From Quadrisphaera sp. RL12-1S (GTDB lineage Bacteria > Actinomycetota > Actinomycetes > Actinomycetales > Quadrisphaeraceae): a DNA stretch of 64,000 bases. This document shows positions 1 to 7,020 of the stretch, piece after piece. Location of the stretch: NCBI RefSeq assembly GCF_014270065.1, contig NZ_JACNME010000001.1:1-64000 (forward strand), written 5' to 3'. Positions within the stretch are counted from its first letter, which is position 1; each line of letters opens with the position of its first letter. The translations under genes and the position numbers were made by a program. Below the pieces are notes generated by a model. It was given only the letters and a program-made list of their open reading frames with translations, was not told the origin of the DNA and ran no database searches.

Positions 1-461
1 AGCTTGGCGGTCTCGTAGCGGTCGGAGCCGTTGATGCGGTTGACGGTGTAGCCGTCGCCCTTGATGGCGGTCTCGACGGAGGTCGGGATGACCGTGGTGC
101 CACCGATCAGCCAGATGTTCTTGGCGCCGAGGCGCTTGATCTCGGCCTTGGTCGCGTCGTCGGCGCCCTTGTCGCTCACGTAGAGGATCGGGGCGTTGGC
201 GACACCGGCGAGGTAGGAGGCGGTGAGGCCGTCCACCGTGGCGTAGCCGTTGACGAGGATGACGTTGTCGGCCTTGTCGAACGCGGCCTTGGAGGCGGCG
301 ATCGCGGTGCCGTAGCGGTCATCGCCCTGGATGCGCTGGTCGAACTTGAAGTTGGCGTCGGCGTTGGCGGCACCGGCGAGGGCGAGGGCGCCACCACCGA
401 GGCAGACCGCGAGAGCGAGCGTCCCCGCGGCGGTGCGCTTCGCCATGTTGCGAGCAGACAT
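1..461 (-). CDS. Cell wall-binding repeat 2 (CWB2) protein, C-terminus beyond the window
   Basis: This is the N-terminal 153 residues of a secreted cell-wall protein; the gene runs off the left edge. The start is ATG at 461, preceded by GGAGG about 8 nt upstream. The first 35 or so residues are a signal peptide with a basic start (ARNMAKR) and a hydrophobic Ala/Leu/Gly core ending in GAANADA. CWB2 hallmarks follow: FDQRIQGDDRYGTA near residue 40, VDGLTASYLAG, APILYV, IKRLGAKNIWLIGG and a second NGSDRYETA. CWB2 domains hold proteins non-covalently on Gram-positive walls. Any effector domain would lie in the missing part. The gene is related to the CWB2 gene at 46009-47046 and is preceded by a strongly structured leader. 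Confidence 0.85.
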   Translation of the reverse strand, partial: MSARNMAKRTAAGTLALAVCLGGGALALAGAANADANFKFDQRIQGDDRYGTAIAASKAAFDKADNVILVNGYATVDGLTASYLAGVANAPILYVSDKGADDATKAEIKRLGAKNIWLIGGTTVIPTSVETAIKGDGYTVNRINGSDRYETAK

Positions 462-483
462 GTGAATGTCCTCCATGGAATGA

Positions 484-639
484 ACGGTTGGGGACGCTGG
501 TCCCCGGGCCTGGGAAGGACCCGGGGTTCCGGGTCTTCCAGATCCGCCGTCCGGCGGATCCGGACATTACGGACTGTGTTTCTTCCTCACCTCTCGGTGA
601 CGACAAGGAAGAAGTTAGCCGGGCCGCTGCCCCAACCGT
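484..639 (-). promoter_or_regulatory. Structured 5' leader of the CWB2 gene, riboswitch-like
   Basis: Read on the minus strand, a 10-bp closing helix pairs 630-639 (CCCCAACCGT on the plus strand) with 484-493. It encloses three hairpins: 580-613 (8-bp outer stem plus a 4-bp inner stem), 541-560 (8-9 bp) and 518-535 (7 bp, 4-nt loop). A fourth hairpin, 490-505 (6-bp stem, 4-nt loop), uses bases of the closing helix, so the two cannot form together. The Shine-Dalgarno and ATG lie about 12-30 nt downstream. The pairing is seen in the sequence; ligand sensing is inference. I could not match it to a known riboswitch class. Confidence 0.5.
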
Positions 640-1208
640 GGGATTTCCAAACATGGCGCGTGTCGGCGTGTCGCAGCGCGGCACGAACGGCCGCTGACCT
701 GCGGTGACGCCGAACCACATCGTTGTGGTCCGCGCGTGTCGCGGCGGCGTCGCCGTGGTGGGTCGCGCCTCACGGGAGCCGGAGGAAGCTCCCCCGTTCG
801 GCGTACGAGAACAGTGCCCCACCGCGACACGCCACGCGTCGCGACACGCCCCAATCGACTCGGAAATCTTTTTGCGTCCCGCTCGTCACGCGAGTCACAC
901 GAACGTCGATATCGGAAGAACCGCCACCAATCCGGACAGAACGACCCTCGCGACCTGCGAGTTTGCCCAGACTCGCCCCCCTCGCCCCCGGAGGACGGCC
1001 GCTGCGACCGAGATGTGACTCAACGTGACGGCCGGCGGAATGCCCGACAGCGCCACCCAGCGTCTCGTCGCCGCCCGCGACGGCGAAGGCGCGTCGTGCA
1101 CGTCGACCGCGGCGTCACCACCACGCACCGTGTTCTCGTGCCACGTCCGCGCCCGGGGCAGGGGTGGGCGGCCTGCCACCGACGGATGGGTGATCCCCGC
1201 ACCGGCTG
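640..1208. other. Non-coding stretch, no gene recognised
   Basis: Between the structured leader and the promoter of the first GGDEF-EAL gene I see no reading frame with recognisable protein content. Open frames here are arginine- and proline-rich, as expected from random GC-rich DNA. It should contain the promoter of the minus-strand CWB2 transcript, but I cannot name a convincing -35/-10 pair. Confidence 0.4.
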
Positions 1209-1236
1209 CTCGACCCGCCACCGCCACCTGTCGATC
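1209..1236 (+). promoter_or_regulatory. FliA (sigma28)-like promoter of the first GGDEF-EAL gene
   Basis: CTCG at 1209-1212, a 17-nt spacer, then GTCGATC at 1230-1236. The GTG start at 1245 follows after exactly 8 nt. The same motif, spacing and 8-nt offset occur before the GGDEF-EAL gene starting at 28407. This suggests sigma28-type transcription of a leaderless mRNA. Confidence 0.5.
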
Positions 1237-1244
1237 AGGGGGAC

Positions 1245-3602
1245 GTGAGAGGACTCGCCCCCGAGGCCGGCGCGCCGCGCGCTGCGCTCGGCGTGTGCGC
1301 TGCCGCGCTCGTCGTCGTCGTCCTCATCGGACTGTCTCAGCCCGACCCGGCGGCCAAGACCACGGCCATGGCCGTCTACGTGACCGGCCTTGCCAGCGCG
1401 CTGCTGACCCTGCGGTGGCGCCTGCGCCGCACTCCCCCGGCCACCCCGGACCACCAGCTGTGGGCCAACCTGGGCCGAGCGCTGGTCGCCGGGGTGCTCG
1501 CCGTGGTGGTCATCGTGGTGGGCAACGCGACCGGTGGAGCCGGGACCTGGGTGCCGCCGACCCTCGCGTCGCTGATGCTCCTGGGGGTGGCGCTCAACTA
1601 CCTGGGCGTCATCCGGTGGACCAGCCCCACGGAGCACCGCGCGCGGGTGGACCCGGACCACCTGGTCAACGCCGTCTGCTGCGCCCTCGTGCTGGTCGCG
1701 GGCGCGCTGCTGGCCGCCAGCGCGTGGACCGGGGACCAGCGCCTCCTGCACGACTCCCGCTTCCCCCTCCTGGTGCAGGCCGCCTGCTCCCTCGTGGAGG
1801 CCGCGGTGATGGCCGGCACCACGCGCGGGTGGGCGCGCCGCGGCGACCTGCGACCCGTGGTCCTGACAGCCGCCCTGCTGGCGGGCATGGGCATCAACCT
1901 CACGCTGCTGGTGGTGAGGGACCCCTCGGGGCTGCTGCCGTGGGCGCTGCTCCCCCACGGCGTGTGGGCCGCCGCGCTGGCGCTGTGCGCGCTGCTGCCC
2001 CAGGTGGCGCACCCGCGGGACCGGCACGACGTCGCCGTCAGCAGCACCAGCGGCTTCGCCGTGGTGGTCCTGGCCCTGCCCGTGGCGGCCGTGGCCGCGC
2101 AGCGCGGCCTCGGGGTGGTGGCGGTGCTCGCCACCGCGGCCCTGCTGGGCTCGGCGACCCGCCTGCTGCTGGACGTGCGCGAGCTGCGCCAGGTGCTGCT
2201 CGAGCGGCGCGCCTCCCTCGTCGACGACCTCACCTCCCTGTCCAGCCGCCGCGGCATCCACGCGGTGCTGGAGCGGGCGCTGTCCGAGCAGCGCCCCCTG
2301 GTGGTGGCCGTGCTCGACCTCAACCGCTTCAAGGACGTCAACGACGCCCTCGGCCACGCCGCCGGAGACCAGCTCCTGCGCACCGTGGCCGCCAGGCTCC
2401 GCTCCCTGCTGCTGCCCGGCGAGGTGGCCGGCCGCCTCGGCGGCGACGAGTTCGTGGTGGTGGCGCCCTGCTGCTCCCCCACCACGCCGCAGGAGCGGGC
2501 TGCGGAGCTGGGCGCCGCCATCACCTGCCAGCTCAGCGCTCCGGCGCCGCTCGGCGCGCTGGTGGTGCAGGTGGAGGCCAGCACGGGCACCAGCACCTGG
2601 CAGCCCCCGTCCTCCCCCGCTGCTCCTGAGGACGACGACGGCGACGCCGGCTCGCTGGCCGCCCGGCTGCTGCGCGCCGCCGACGCCGCCATGTACGACG
2701 CCAAGCGGTCCGGCGGCGGCTGGGTCCCCCACGACGCGGCCCGCCACGACGACACCGCGGGCCAGCTGGCACTCGCCACCGACCTGCGCGCCGCCCTGGT
2801 CACCGGGCAGCTGCTGCTGCACCACCAGCCGCAGGTGCGCGCCGACTCCGGCACCCCCGTGGGCGTGGAGGCGCTGGTGCGCTGGCAGCACCCGCGCCTC
2901 GGACTGCTCGGACCGGAGTGCTTCCTCGACCTCGCCGAGACCCACGGGCTGATGGGACTGCTCACCGAGGAGGTGCTGCGCCTCGGCGTGGCCCAGCAGG
3001 GCGCGTGGCGCCGCGACGGCCTGCTCACGCGGTTGTCGCTGAACCTGCCCGCGAGCGCCCTGCACGACCTGGACCTGCCGCGCCGCGTGGACGCGCTGCT
3101 GCTCGAGCACGGCGTGCCGGGGTCCAGCCTGGTGCTGGAGGTGACCGAGTCCGTGCTGCTGCGGGACCCGGAGCGGTCCCGGACGGTGGTGCAGGCGCTG
3201 CGCGGGTCGGGCGTCCGCGTGAGCATCGACGACTTCGGCACCGGCCACTCCTCCCTGGCGCGGCTGCAGGGCCTGGCCGTGGACGAGCTGAAGCTGGACG
3301 CGACCTTCACCGGTGAGCTGCTGGTGGACGAGCGGTCCCGCACGATCGTGGCCGGGACCGTGGCGATGGCCCACGCGCTGGGGTTGAGCGTGGTGGCCGA
3401 GGGCGTGGAGGACGACGCGACGCTGGGGGCGCTGCGCGAGCTCGGCTGCGACGAGGCGCAGGGCTACTTCGTCGCCCGGCCGATGCCGGCCGCGCAGCTG
3501 CCGGTCTGGTGGCGGGAGCGCGGGGGGCCGATCGGGTGCCTTCCGGCCGCTGGCGCCGAAGGCGACGGCTCCACCGGCCGATCCCTGGTGCATGAGCACT
3601 GA
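1245..3602 (+). CDS. Membrane GGDEF-EAL protein (cyclic di-GMP turnover)
   Basis: A 785-residue protein combining a diguanylate cyclase and a cyclic di-GMP phosphodiesterase domain behind a multi-pass membrane sensor. About eight hydrophobic segments occupy residues 12-300. The GGDEF motif is intact near residue 398 (RLGGDEF), but no RxxD inhibitory site precedes it (LPGE instead). The EAL domain keeps EALVR near 541, the Asn of SLNLP, DDFGTG, DELKLD, AEGVED and QGYF, so both domains look active. The GTG start sits 8 nt after a FliA-like -10. A close paralog of similar length lies at 7021-9342. The last residues overlap a small downstream ORF. Confidence 0.92.
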   Translation: MRGLAPEAGAPRAALGVCAAALVVVVLIGLSQPDPAAKTTAMAVYVTGLASALLTLRWRLRRTPPATPDHQLWANLGRALVAGVLAVVVIVVGNATGGAGTWVPPTLASLMLLGVALNYLGVIRWTSPTEHRARVDPDHLVNAVCCALVLVAGALLAASAWTGDQRLLHDSRFPLLVQAACSLVEAAVMAGTTRGWARRGDLRPVVLTAALLAGMGINLTLLVVRDPSGLLPWALLPHGVWAAALALCALLPQVAHPRDRHDVAVSSTSGFAVVVLALPVAAVAAQRGLGVVAVLATAALLGSATRLLLDVRELRQVLLERRASLVDDLTSLSSRRGIHAVLERALSEQRPLVVAVLDLNRFKDVNDALGHAAGDQLLRTVAARLRSLLLPGEVAGRLGGDEFVVVAPCCSPTTPQERAAELGAAITCQLSAPAPLGALVVQVEASTGTSTWQPPSSPAAPEDDDGDAGSLAARLLRAADAAMYDAKRSGGGWVPHDAARHDDTAGQLALATDLRAALVTGQLLLHHQPQVRADSGTPVGVEALVRWQHPRLGLLGPECFLDLAETHGLMGLLTEEVLRLGVAQQGAWRRDGLLTRLSLNLPASALHDLDLPRRVDALLLEHGVPGSSLVLEVTESVLLRDPERSRTVVQALRGSGVRVSIDDFGTGHSSLARLQGLAVDELKLDATFTGELLVDERSRTIVAGTVAMAHALGLSVVAEGVEDDATLGALRELGCDEAQGYFVARPMPAAQLPVWWRERGGPIGCLPAAGAEGDGSTGRSLVHEH

Positions 3603-3753
3603 GCCGCGCGGCGCCCTCACCTTCGGCAGCCTCTTCAGCGGCTCCCAGACCTGCACCCGGCTCACCCGACCCACCCGACCCGCGCTGGCCCGCGTCCTGG
3701 ACCGCGTGCGCGCCCTCGTGTGGCCCCCCGCCTGCTCCCAGCCCCACCACTGA
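3506..3753 (+). repeat. Duplicated GGDEF-EAL tail, copy 1
   Basis: This segment holds the last residues of the GGDEF-EAL protein (WWRERGGPIGCL) and the small ORF after it. It aligns with 5993-6234 on the other side of the HNH gene. The final 75 bp, 3679-3753, are identical to 6160-6234. As direct repeats about 2.48 kb apart, they could support excision or amplification of the HNH segment. Confidence 0.8.
3592..3753 (+). CDS. 53-residue hypothetical ORF, copy 1
   Basis: A small ATG ORF overlapping the end of the GGDEF-EAL gene by 11 bp in the next frame. The product begins MSTEPRGALTF, has a basic middle (TRLTRPTRPALARVLDRVRA) and ends WPPACSQPHH. The 50-residue ORF at 6082-6234 shares its last 25 residues exactly and resembles it in the first half. 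I recognise no domain. DNA identity over the last 75 bp is perfect, so recent duplication or gene conversion explains the similarity as well as protein selection does. Expression is unproven. Confidence 0.35.
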   Translation: MSTEPRGALTFGSLFSGSQTCTRLTRPTRPALARVLDRVRALVWPPACSQPHH

Positions 3754-4104
3754 CCGGGGAGGGAGCCAGCCGGACTCGAACGACCTGGACTCCCCTGACC
3801 GCCAGGATGTCGGCGACTCTTCCCGTGCACGTCGCCGTGCAGATCCTCGAAGAGCTCCAGCACCGTCCTCACGCTCCGTCATCCGCAGGTCTGTCGGTCT
3901 GTGCCTGCGGCGGCGAGCTGCTGGACTGCTCCATCGCCAGGTCGTTCCGGCCGTGAGCTGGCGGTGGCGTGGCTGCAGCGCAGCGGTCCGCGCGTAGACG
4001 TCAGCGCCGTGCCTGGACCTGCTCGACAGGTCCCGGCAACGGTCCTGCGCAGAGGCCCCGCGGAGATCCCCGGGCTGTCGGTGGTGGCCTCTAGGTTCAG
4101 AGAC
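3754..4104. other. Non-coding stretch upstream of the HNH gene
   Basis: The HNH frame is open from 3901, but the part before 4105 has no family similarity and no ribosome site. TAGGTT at 4092-4097 lies 7 nt before the GTG at 4105 and is the likely -10 element of a leaderless transcript. I see nothing else I can name here. Confidence 0.45.
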
Positions 4105-5577
4105 GTGATCGACGGCGAGGTGCTCGGCGGGTGCGCTCCCACGCACCCCGTCCTGTGCGCGCCCGGGCAGATCACCCAGGCAGCGGGTTCCCTGCTGGCC
4201 AGCTCCGGGGCGTCGCTGTCGCTGGCGCAGTTGCAGGCCGCCTACCTCCAGCTGCAGGCGGCCCAAGCCGCGGTGGCGGCCGCCCAGCTGCACCTGACCC
4301 GCATGCTCGTCGAGCACGAGCGCCCCCACCGCCGCAAGGCACCGGGCACCCAGACCAAGGGCTGGCTGGAGCGCGCCGCCCGCCTCGGGCGCGGCGCGGC
4401 CTCCACCGAGGTGGCCGCAGCGCGCGCCACCGACCCCGCGTGCGGCGCACTGCGCGGCCTGGGAGCGGCACTGGCGGCCGGTGAGGTCTCGCGCCAGCAC
4501 GTCGAGGTGGCCACGCGCCTGCTCCCGCGCCTGCCCCAGCGCGTGCTCGACGAGCGGCGCGAGGAGGTCGACGACCACCTCACCGACCAGGCCCGCGACT
4601 TCTCCCCCAGCGACACCGACACCCTCACCAAGCACCTGCGCCGCGCGGTCTGCTCCGATGACCCCGCTGACCAGTGGCCTGAGCCGCCCGCCGCCAGCTA
4701 CGAGCGCCGGCAGGGCAGCTGGTACACCGACTGGACCGGCATGGTCCAGTTCCGCTTCTCCGTGCCCGAGGCCGACGCCTTGCCGCTCACCGCCGCCCTG
4801 TCAGGTCTGGCCGCCCCCACGCGCTGCGCCTCCCCCGACTCCGGAGACCAGGACGACGACGACGGCGACCCCGGCGGCGCGGAGGCCCCGGTGGACGTGC
4901 GCACCACCACCCAGCGCAACGCCGACGCCTTCGCCGAGCTGGTCCGGCGCGGCGAGAGCGCCCCCGGAGACCTCGAGGCCGAGGTGGGACGACTCGTGGT
5001 CGTCGCCACCGAGGCCCAGCTGGCCGAAGATCCAGGTGCCGGCGGCGCGGTCTGCACCCACGACCCCGACCCGCTGTCCACCACCGCCCTGCGGCGGCAC
5101 GCCTGCGACGCCGTCGTCGACAAGGTGGTGCTCGACCGCCACGGCGCCGTGGTCCGCATGGAGTCCCTCGGACGGCTCGCCACCCGCGCGCAACGCCGTG
5201 CGCTCGCCGCGCGGGACGGCGGGTGCGCCTTCCCCCAGTGCAGCGCCCCAGCCACCTGGTGCGAGGCCCACCACATCGTCTTCTGGAGCCAGGGCGGCGC
5301 CACCGACGTGGCCAATCTGGTGCTGCTGTGCTCGCGGCACCACACCGAGATCCACCTCGGTCACTGGACGATCACCGTGCGCGCCGCAGTGCCCTGGTTC
5401 GTGCCGCCGCCGTGGGTCGACGCGGCCCAGCGGCCGCTGCGCAACTCCTTCCACCAGCGGATCGCCGCGACCCGCGCCGCCGCGGCCGACCTGCGCCGAC
5501 AACCCGGTGGACAACCCGGTGGACAACCCGGTGCGCGACCCGACCACCAGGAGGACGCAGACGCCGAGGCGGCGTGA
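4105..5577 (+). CDS. DUF222 / HNH endonuclease (13E12 repeat family)
   Basis: A protein of about 490 residues typical of the actinobacterial DUF222-HNH family, which includes the proteins of mycobacterial REP13E12 elements. The N-terminal 300 residues are the Ala/Arg-rich helical DUF222 domain (GEVSRQHVEVATRLL, YTDWTGM). The C-terminal HNH nuclease reads CAFPQC, then CEAHHIVFWSQGG, then NLVLLCSRHHTEIH: a zinc-knuckle HNH with its catalytic His. Start GTG 4105 is chosen because TAGGTT lies 7 nt upstream; the frame extends to 3901 without support. The tail is a short Gly-Gln-Pro repeat. The gene sits between two copies of a duplicated sequence, suggesting a mobile segment. Cellular role unknown. 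Confidence 0.85.
   Translation: MIDGEVLGGCAPTHPVLCAPGQITQAAGSLLASSGASLSLAQLQAAYLQLQAAQAAVAAAQLHLTRMLVEHERPHRRKAPGTQTKGWLERAARLGRGAASTEVAAARATDPACGALRGLGAALAAGEVSRQHVEVATRLLPRLPQRVLDERREEVDDHLTDQARDFSPSDTDTLTKHLRRAVCSDDPADQWPEPPAASYERRQGSWYTDWTGMVQFRFSVPEADALPLTAALSGLAAPTRCASPDSGDQDDDDGDPGGAEAPVDVRTTTQRNADAFAELVRRGESAPGDLEAEVGRLVVVATEAQLAEDPGAGGAVCTHDPDPLSTTALRRHACDAVVDKVVLDRHGAVVRMESLGRLATRAQRRALAARDGGCAFPQCSAPATWCEAHHIVFWSQGGATDVANLVLLCSRHHTEIHLGHWTITVRAAVPWFVPPPWVDAAQRPLRNSFHQRIAATRAAAADLRRQPGGQPGGQPGARPDHQEDADAEAA
5499..5533 (+). repeat. 12-bp tandem repeat in the HNH gene tail
   Basis: Almost three copies of ACAACCCGGTGG, encoding repeated Gly-Gln-Pro-Gly near the HNH protein C-terminus. 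A GC-rich minisatellite, probably prone to slippage. Confidence 0.75.
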
Positions 5578-5992
5578 CACCCGCGCTGCGACGCTCTGCA
5601 GCGCGCCGGCGTTCCGGCGCACCAGGAGGGGCGACGCGTCCTCCTGCTCGCCGACGAGGCACCGCCGCGGTCACGCGCGCCACAGGGCCGTGGTGTCGCT
5701 GTGCCGCGCAGAGTCTGCTGCTCGCGCACCAGGTGACGGAGGTGCGCTCCTCACGGCCTGGTGGCCCCGGGCCGCACGTGGACCTCACTCTCGGGTCTCT
5801 CGCGGGGGATCGGACTGATGGGGTCGTGGCGTCCACGCTGGCGGTGTCCGCCCTCCAGCGCGCCACAGGAGCGGATGGACTCTCGCTGCTGCTCCTGGGA
5901 GGTGGCCTCCACCCCGAGCACCGCCTCGGCCTGGCTGCACGGGCGATCAAGGACGTCGGTGCCCACGTCCGTGGCGGGAGCCGCGGATCTGG
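5578..5992. other. Stretch without a recognisable gene
   Basis: Between the HNH gene and the duplicated EAL tail. By position it could be a decayed EAL-domain sequence, but apart from its right edge I could not align it to the intact paralogs. I see no promoter or RNA gene. Confidence 0.4.
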
Positions 5993-6234
5993 CGATGTGG
6001 TGGCGTGAGCGTGCAGGGCTGATCGGGTGCCTTCACCGCTGCGGCGGCCCAGCCGGAGCCGCCCGCTGCCGATCCAGGTGCATGACCTCTGAGCAGCGCG
6101 GCGTCCCGACCCTCGGCAGCGTCTTCGACGGCTTCCAGACCGACACCCGGCGCACCCGGCCCGCGCTGGCCCGCGTCCTGGACCGCGTGCGCGCCCTCGT
6201 GTGGCCCCCCGCCTGCTCCCAGCCCCACCACTGA
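5993..6234 (+). pseudogene. GGDEF-EAL tail remnant, duplicated copy 2
   Basis: In one frame this reads MWWRERAGLIGCL, matching VWWRERGGPIGCL near the end of the intact GGDEF-EAL protein at 1245-3602. It then runs straight into the 50-residue counterpart of the small ORF. In copy 1 the EAL end and the small ORF are in different frames, so an indel distinguishes the copies. The last 75 bp are identical to copy 1. No GGDEF or EAL catalytic motif remains, so this is a fragment, not an enzyme. Confidence 0.65.
6082..6234 (+). CDS. 50-residue hypothetical ORF, copy 2
   Basis: ATG ORF (MTSEQRGVPTLGSVF...WPPACSQPHH) corresponding to the 53-residue ORF at 3592-3753. The last 25 residues are identical; the first half is diverged and 3 residues shorter. 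No known domain. The paired occurrence is the only argument for coding, and DNA-level duplication explains it equally well. Confidence 0.3.
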   Translation: MTSEQRGVPTLGSVFDGFQTDTRRTRPALARVLDRVRALVWPPACSQPHH

Positions 6235-6287
6235 TCCCGCGCTGCACCTCCGCGACGAACTGGCGCAGAGGCGTCACCACCCCATGC

Positions 6288-6899
6288 TCAGGCTGGCGGT
6301 GCGCTCCTGCGGAACCGGGAGGCCAGGTACTGGTCGACGGCGTGCCGGCTGCTCCGCCACGTTCCGTCGGCGTCCTGGTAGGACTCCAGACGCCCCCGAC
6401 GCGCAGCGTGCCGCAGGGCTACGAGGGCGATCTCGGGTGTGACCAGCACCGCCAGAGGGACCATGCGCGCTGGCCCGGCGATGCTCGGGATGATGAACCG
6501 GTCATGGCGGCTGCGGTCGTGCGCCTGGGTGTAGACCCAGCGAGCCGCATCTCCGCATCCCTGCACCGTCAGGTGCTCGCGCAACGGCTCGTCGCCCACG
6601 GGCCGCTGGCGTTCGAGCAGAGCCTCGACCTCGCGGAGGACGAGCGTGTTCCCCCCGAGCGCTGTGGAGTGGTGAGCCTCCAGGTGCCCGATGTCGTCCC
6701 ACACCGCCGCAGCCTCCTGCGGCGTGGGGAGTCCGCCACGCCGATCCCGCACGTCAGTGGTGGCCGTGTCGAGCCGCCGGTAGACCGTCGCCCTTGAGGG
6801 CCTTCCACGATCGACCACGGGGACCTCCGGTTCTGGCAGAGGGGAACAGCATCCAGTTGATCGGCCCCAGAAGAGCCGTGAGAGGTCTGTCCACCGCAT
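6288..6899 (-). pseudogene. Fic-family protein with the catalytic core deleted
   Basis: A 203-residue frame starting at ATG 6899, with GGTGGAG about 8 nt upstream. Residues around 75-125 match the N-terminal part of Fic/Fido AMPylases (HLEAHHSTALGGNTLVLREV, then GDAARWVYTQA). The last 75 residues resemble the C-terminal helix-turn-helix-like tail of the same subfamily (RFIIPSIAGPARMVPLA, RRGRLESYQDADGTWRSSR). The core with the HxFx(D/E)GNGR loop, normally between these parts, is absent. The two ends are joined in frame, as an internal deletion would leave them. The product cannot transfer AMP; whether it still folds or binds DNA is unknown. It diverges from the GGDEF-EAL gene at 7021. Confidence 0.7.
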
Positions 6900-7006
6900 C
6901 AGCGGAGCTCCACCGAGCTGCAAGACCATCCCCGGAAAGGGGCTCGAGGCGCCGGGGCGCAGACGGGTGACGCTCGCACCGACGAGTGGATCACCGCCCT
7001 CCACGG

Positions 7007-7013
7007 GTCGATG
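7007..7013 (+). promoter_or_regulatory. FliA-like -10 of the second GGDEF-EAL gene
   Basis: GTCGATG lies 7 nt before GTG 7021, matching the -10 of the paralog at 1230-1236. No good CTCA/CTCG box sits 16-17 nt further upstream, so this site is weaker than the others. It still favours 7021 over the longer start at 6967. Confidence 0.35.
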
Positions 7014-7020
7014 CACCACC

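Noticed and set aside
484-639. Known cyclic di-AMP or cyclic di-GMP riboswitch
   Set aside because: The conserved bases of those classes are not recognisable to me by eye. Only the secondary structure supports a leader element.
3760-3800. tRNA 3' half on the minus strand (a GTTCGAGTC-like T-loop)
   Set aside because: The flanking bases do not form a T stem, and no acceptor or anticodon arm can be drawn.
1020-3872. A 950-residue minus-strand open frame, and similar long frames at 29763-34094, 6991-9327 and 59981-62632
   Set aside because: These mirror real genes on the other strand. Their products are His/Gln/Arg/Ala-rich without domains, as expected in GC-rich antisense frames.
3901-4104. 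N-terminal extension of the HNH protein
   Set aside because: No ribosome site, no family similarity, and a -10-like TAGGTT lies inside it 7 nt before GTG 4105.
5499-5533. Functional DNA repeat array
   Set aside because: Under three copies, in frame at a protein tail; simple slippage explains it.
6967-7020. Longer start for the second GGDEF-EAL gene
   Set aside because: The paralog begins at the position equivalent to 7021, and a FliA-like -10 lies at 7007-7013.
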